Made by a program: the position numbers and the translations under genes | Assembly: GCF_022879575.1 (NCBI RefSeq) | Contig: NZ_CP084262.1 | Coordinates: forward strand, 685,982 to 749,981 | Source of the DNA: Caballeronia sp. SL2Y3 | Lineage (GTDB): Bacteria > Pseudomonadota > Gammaproteobacteria > Burkholderiales > Burkholderiaceae | DNA: 64,000 nt | Reading direction: 5' to 3' | Notes under the pieces: generated by a model | Told to the model about the DNA's origin: nothing | Databases searched by the model: none | What the model saw: only the letters and a program-made list of their open reading frames with translations | Shown here: piece after piece, positions 62,366 through 64,000 of the stretch | Numbering within the stretch: the stretch's first letter is position 1 | Layout of the letters: every line of letters begins with the position of its first letter

Positions 62366-63085
62366 ATGATTCGCCTCCACACCGTCACATGTTCATCGAC
62401 GATTTCCGGCTCGCTCACGCCGCTGCTGTCGAACGCCGATCTCGACATTGCGCAGGGACGCTATGCGTTGCTTTCGCGAACGCCCGAAGCCCATCGCGCA
62501 TTGATCGATGTGCTGGCCGGGCTGCGCCGGCCGCGCCACGGCTTTGTGGAGCATCGCGGTCGGGTGTCGTGGCCGCTCGGCCGGCAGGGCTTCATTCGCG
62601 GCAAGGCGAACGGACTGCGCATGATCGAGTTCGTGTGCGCGCTGCATGGTTTGCCTGCGAAGGCGGCGATCGAACTCGTGGCAGACCTGATCACCTGTCC
62701 CGCGCATCTCGAACTGCCGATGGAACACTGGCCGCTCGCGACGCGTCAGGAGGTGTCGTCCGCGCTCGCGCTCGCGCCCGACTTCGATGTCTATGTAGTC
62801 GACGGCGCCCTGCCACATGAAGCAAGCCGCTTCGCGCGTCTGTGGCGCGCGCTGTTCGACGAACGACTGGTCGGGCGCACGCTCATTCTCTCAACTTACC
62901 GTCGTCAGCAGATGGCGGATTATTGCGTCAAGGGTTTGATCTATGAAGGAAGCAGCCTTCGAATCGACGCCGATCTCGACGAGTGCCTCCGTCCATTCCC
63001 TCCGCGCCGCGCGAACAGCGAGTCCATCGCAAGCGCGGACGGCAACGGACTCGACGCCGCCCCCGGAGGAGCGTTCGATGTCTGA
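62366..63085 (+). CDS. KpsT-like ABC ATPase homologue lacking all catalytic motifs
   Basis: A 239-residue protein (start MIRLHTVTCSS at 62366; ATG 62339 inside the permease gene is possible). It aligns with KpsT-type ATPases through 'GLRRPRHGFVEHRGRVSWPL' (KpsT ...TISWPVG), 'MIEFVCALHGLPAKAAIELV' and 'FDVYVVDGALPHEASRFARL'. But the P-loop GxxGxGKST position reads 'SRTPEAHRAL' (Lys replaced by His43, Ser by Arg44), the signature SSGMR reads 'LATRQ', the Walker B Glu is Gly ('VVDG') and the H-loop His is Thr or Tyr ('LSTYRR'). It should not hydrolyse ATP. The frame is intact over its full length and overlaps the next gene by 8 bases, so it is maintained, not decayed. Confidence 0.85.
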   Translation: MIRLHTVTCSSTISGSLTPLLSNADLDIAQGRYALLSRTPEAHRALIDVLAGLRRPRHGFVEHRGRVSWPLGRQGFIRGKANGLRMIEFVCALHGLPAKAAIELVADLITCPAHLELPMEHWPLATRQEVSSALALAPDFDVYVVDGALPHEASRFARLWRALFDERLVGRTLILSTYRRQQMADYCVKGLIYEGSSLRIDADLDECLRPFPPRRANSESIASADGNGLDAAPGGAFDV

Positions 63086-64000
63086 GCCGGGATCGGTCAT
63101 CGAAGCGCGCCGCCGCGAACGAGACACGGCGAGGCTCGCGCGCCGAAAGGCTCGCTGGGTCATGCTCGCGCTCGTCCTCGTGCCCGTTGCGTTGTGCGCG
63201 GTCTATGCGACGTTCGTGGCGAAGCCGCGCTATTCCGCCGAAGCGCGATTCTCGGTGCGCGCGACTTCGAGCGCTGCGCCGCTCGCGGGCGGCGCAGTGA
63301 GTCTCTTCACGACTGGCGGCGGCGCTGGCGTGGCTGCTGGTTTCGTCGATGGCTGGGCCGTCAGCGACTTTCTCGCTTCCCGCGACTGCATGCGCCAGCT
63401 CGACGAGAAGATCGGACTGCGCCGCCGGCTCACGCTGAACGGTTTCGATCTGCCTAACCGTCTGCCGTCGAATGCGTCGGAAGATGATCTGTATCGCGCG
63501 TATCGTTCGTCCGTGAAGGTGTCGTACAACATCATGGAGCAGGTCGATGTCATGCAGGTGAGCGCGTACTCGCCGGCCGATGCCACGGCGATCTCCGATG
63601 CACTGCTCGACCTCGCGCAAAACTTCGTACAACGAATGGATGAAAAAGGCGTCGCGGATGCGCTGAAGGTCAGCCGGCAGGCGGTCGCGCTGGCGCAGAA
63701 AGAGGCGCAGTCGGCGCGCGCGGCGCTGACGAAGTGGCGAATCGTCAACCAGAATCTCGATCCCGCCGCAAACGCGGCCATGCTGCTCAATCTCTCGGCC
63801 CAACTGGAAACCGAGCTCAACACGGCACAGATCAATCTCGACAAGATCCGCGCGCTCGGCAATCCGCAGCATCCGATGCTGGCTCCGGCAGCGGCGCAGG
63901 TGCAGGCATTGACGGAGCGGCTGGCGCAGACGCGGGAACGCATTAGCGGCAAAGGCAAGACTCAGGCGAGCCAGTTGGGCGACTATGAATCGTTGAAGAA
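63078..64000 (+). CDS. Capsule polysaccharide export inner-membrane protein (KpsE/CtrB type), 3' truncated by window edge
   Basis: ATG 63078 with GGAGGAGCG upstream, overlapping the previous gene by 8 bases. Open to the window end (about 307 residues seen). An N-terminal cytoplasmic Arg-rich part is followed by TM1 'VMLALVLVPVALCAVYATFV' (about residues 28-47) and the PCP-type periplasmic part: 'KPRYSAEARFSVRAT', 'GWAVSDFLASRDCMRQLDEK', and a long coiled coil ('QAVALAQKEAQSARAAL', 'LETELNTAQINLDKI'). The second C-terminal helix lies outside the window. It spans the periplasm between the ABC transporter and the outer-membrane export lipoprotein. Confidence 0.92.
   Translation, partial: MSEPGSVIEARRRERDTARLARRKARWVMLALVLVPVALCAVYATFVAKPRYSAEARFSVRATSSAAPLAGGAVSLFTTGGGAGVAAGFVDGWAVSDFLASRDCMRQLDEKIGLRRRLTLNGFDLPNRLPSNASEDDLYRAYRSSVKVSYNIMEQVDVMQVSAYSPADATAISDALLDLAQNFVQRMDEKGVADALKVSRQAVALAQKEAQSARAALTKWRIVNQNLDPAANAAMLLNLSAQLETELNTAQINLDKIRALGNPQHPMLAPAAAQVQALTERLAQTRERISGKGKTQASQLGDYESLK

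Overview
The window is a GC-rich chromosomal segment from a member of the Burkholderiaceae, most like Burkholderia, Paraburkholderia or Caballeronia. This is inferred from codon use, from the mix of LysR/LacI/TetR regulators, MFS pumps and aromatic-acid catabolism, and from protein families typical of that group. No rRNA, tRNA, CRISPR array, IS element or prophage was recognised. Nearly every stretch is coding on one strand; the very long antisense ORFs are composition shadows.

Layout. 1-11.3 kb holds housekeeping and metabolic genes: an MFS transporter tail with a LacI regulator, NudC, a degenerate response regulator, a GST, a DUF899 protein, an RlpA-like lipoprotein, a squalene/phytoene synthase, a LysR-hydrolase divergent pair and class I fructose-bisphosphate aldolase with a clear terminator. 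11.5-13.9 kb encodes a filamentous-haemagglutinin-like exoprotein; a paralogue lies in inverse orientation at 45.1-47.5 kb. 14.4-17.0 kb is a LysR regulator facing mmsA. 17.1-22.8 kb is a nitronate monooxygenase followed by a sulfonate-type block (TauD-like dioxygenase, binding protein, two permeases, ATPase). 22.8-27.4 kb carries a class A PBP, YjdM and trehalase. 27.5-32.5 kb is a tripartite EmrAB-outer-membrane-factor pump with a divergent TetR gene and two matching palindromic operators. 32.7-36.1 kb has a GlcG-like secreted protein, a BASS-family symporter and a Bcr/CflA pump. 36.1-38.5 kb is a tight three-gene operon (DUF4118 membrane protein, lysophospholipase-like hydrolase, frameshifted MipA). 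38.8-44.5 kb has two paralogous small unknown proteins, a PAS-GGDEF-EAL protein and small secreted proteins, one with a natural hexahistidine run.

48.1-53.3 kb is a compact gallate operon: ring-opening dioxygenase (fused LigA/LigB type), AAHS transporter, LigJ-type hydratase, LigK-type aldolase and a ModA-like protein without a signal peptide. Together they would import gallate and convert it to pyruvate and oxaloacetate, but the usual 4-oxalomesaconate tautomerase is not recognisable.

53.8-64.0 kb (running off the end) is a capsule/exopolysaccharide cluster: nucleotide-sugar dehydrogenase, SGNH-like/TPR protein, TPR-glycosyltransferase, outer-membrane export lipoprotein (frameshifted), KpsM-like permease with a long cytoplasmic extension, a KpsT homologue that has lost every ATPase motif, and a KpsE-like chain-length/export protein. 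The pseudo-ATPase is the most unusual element seen. Both frameshifts (mipA and the export lipoprotein) are explained by one extra C in a CC tract before G, so a systematic sequencing error must be considered.
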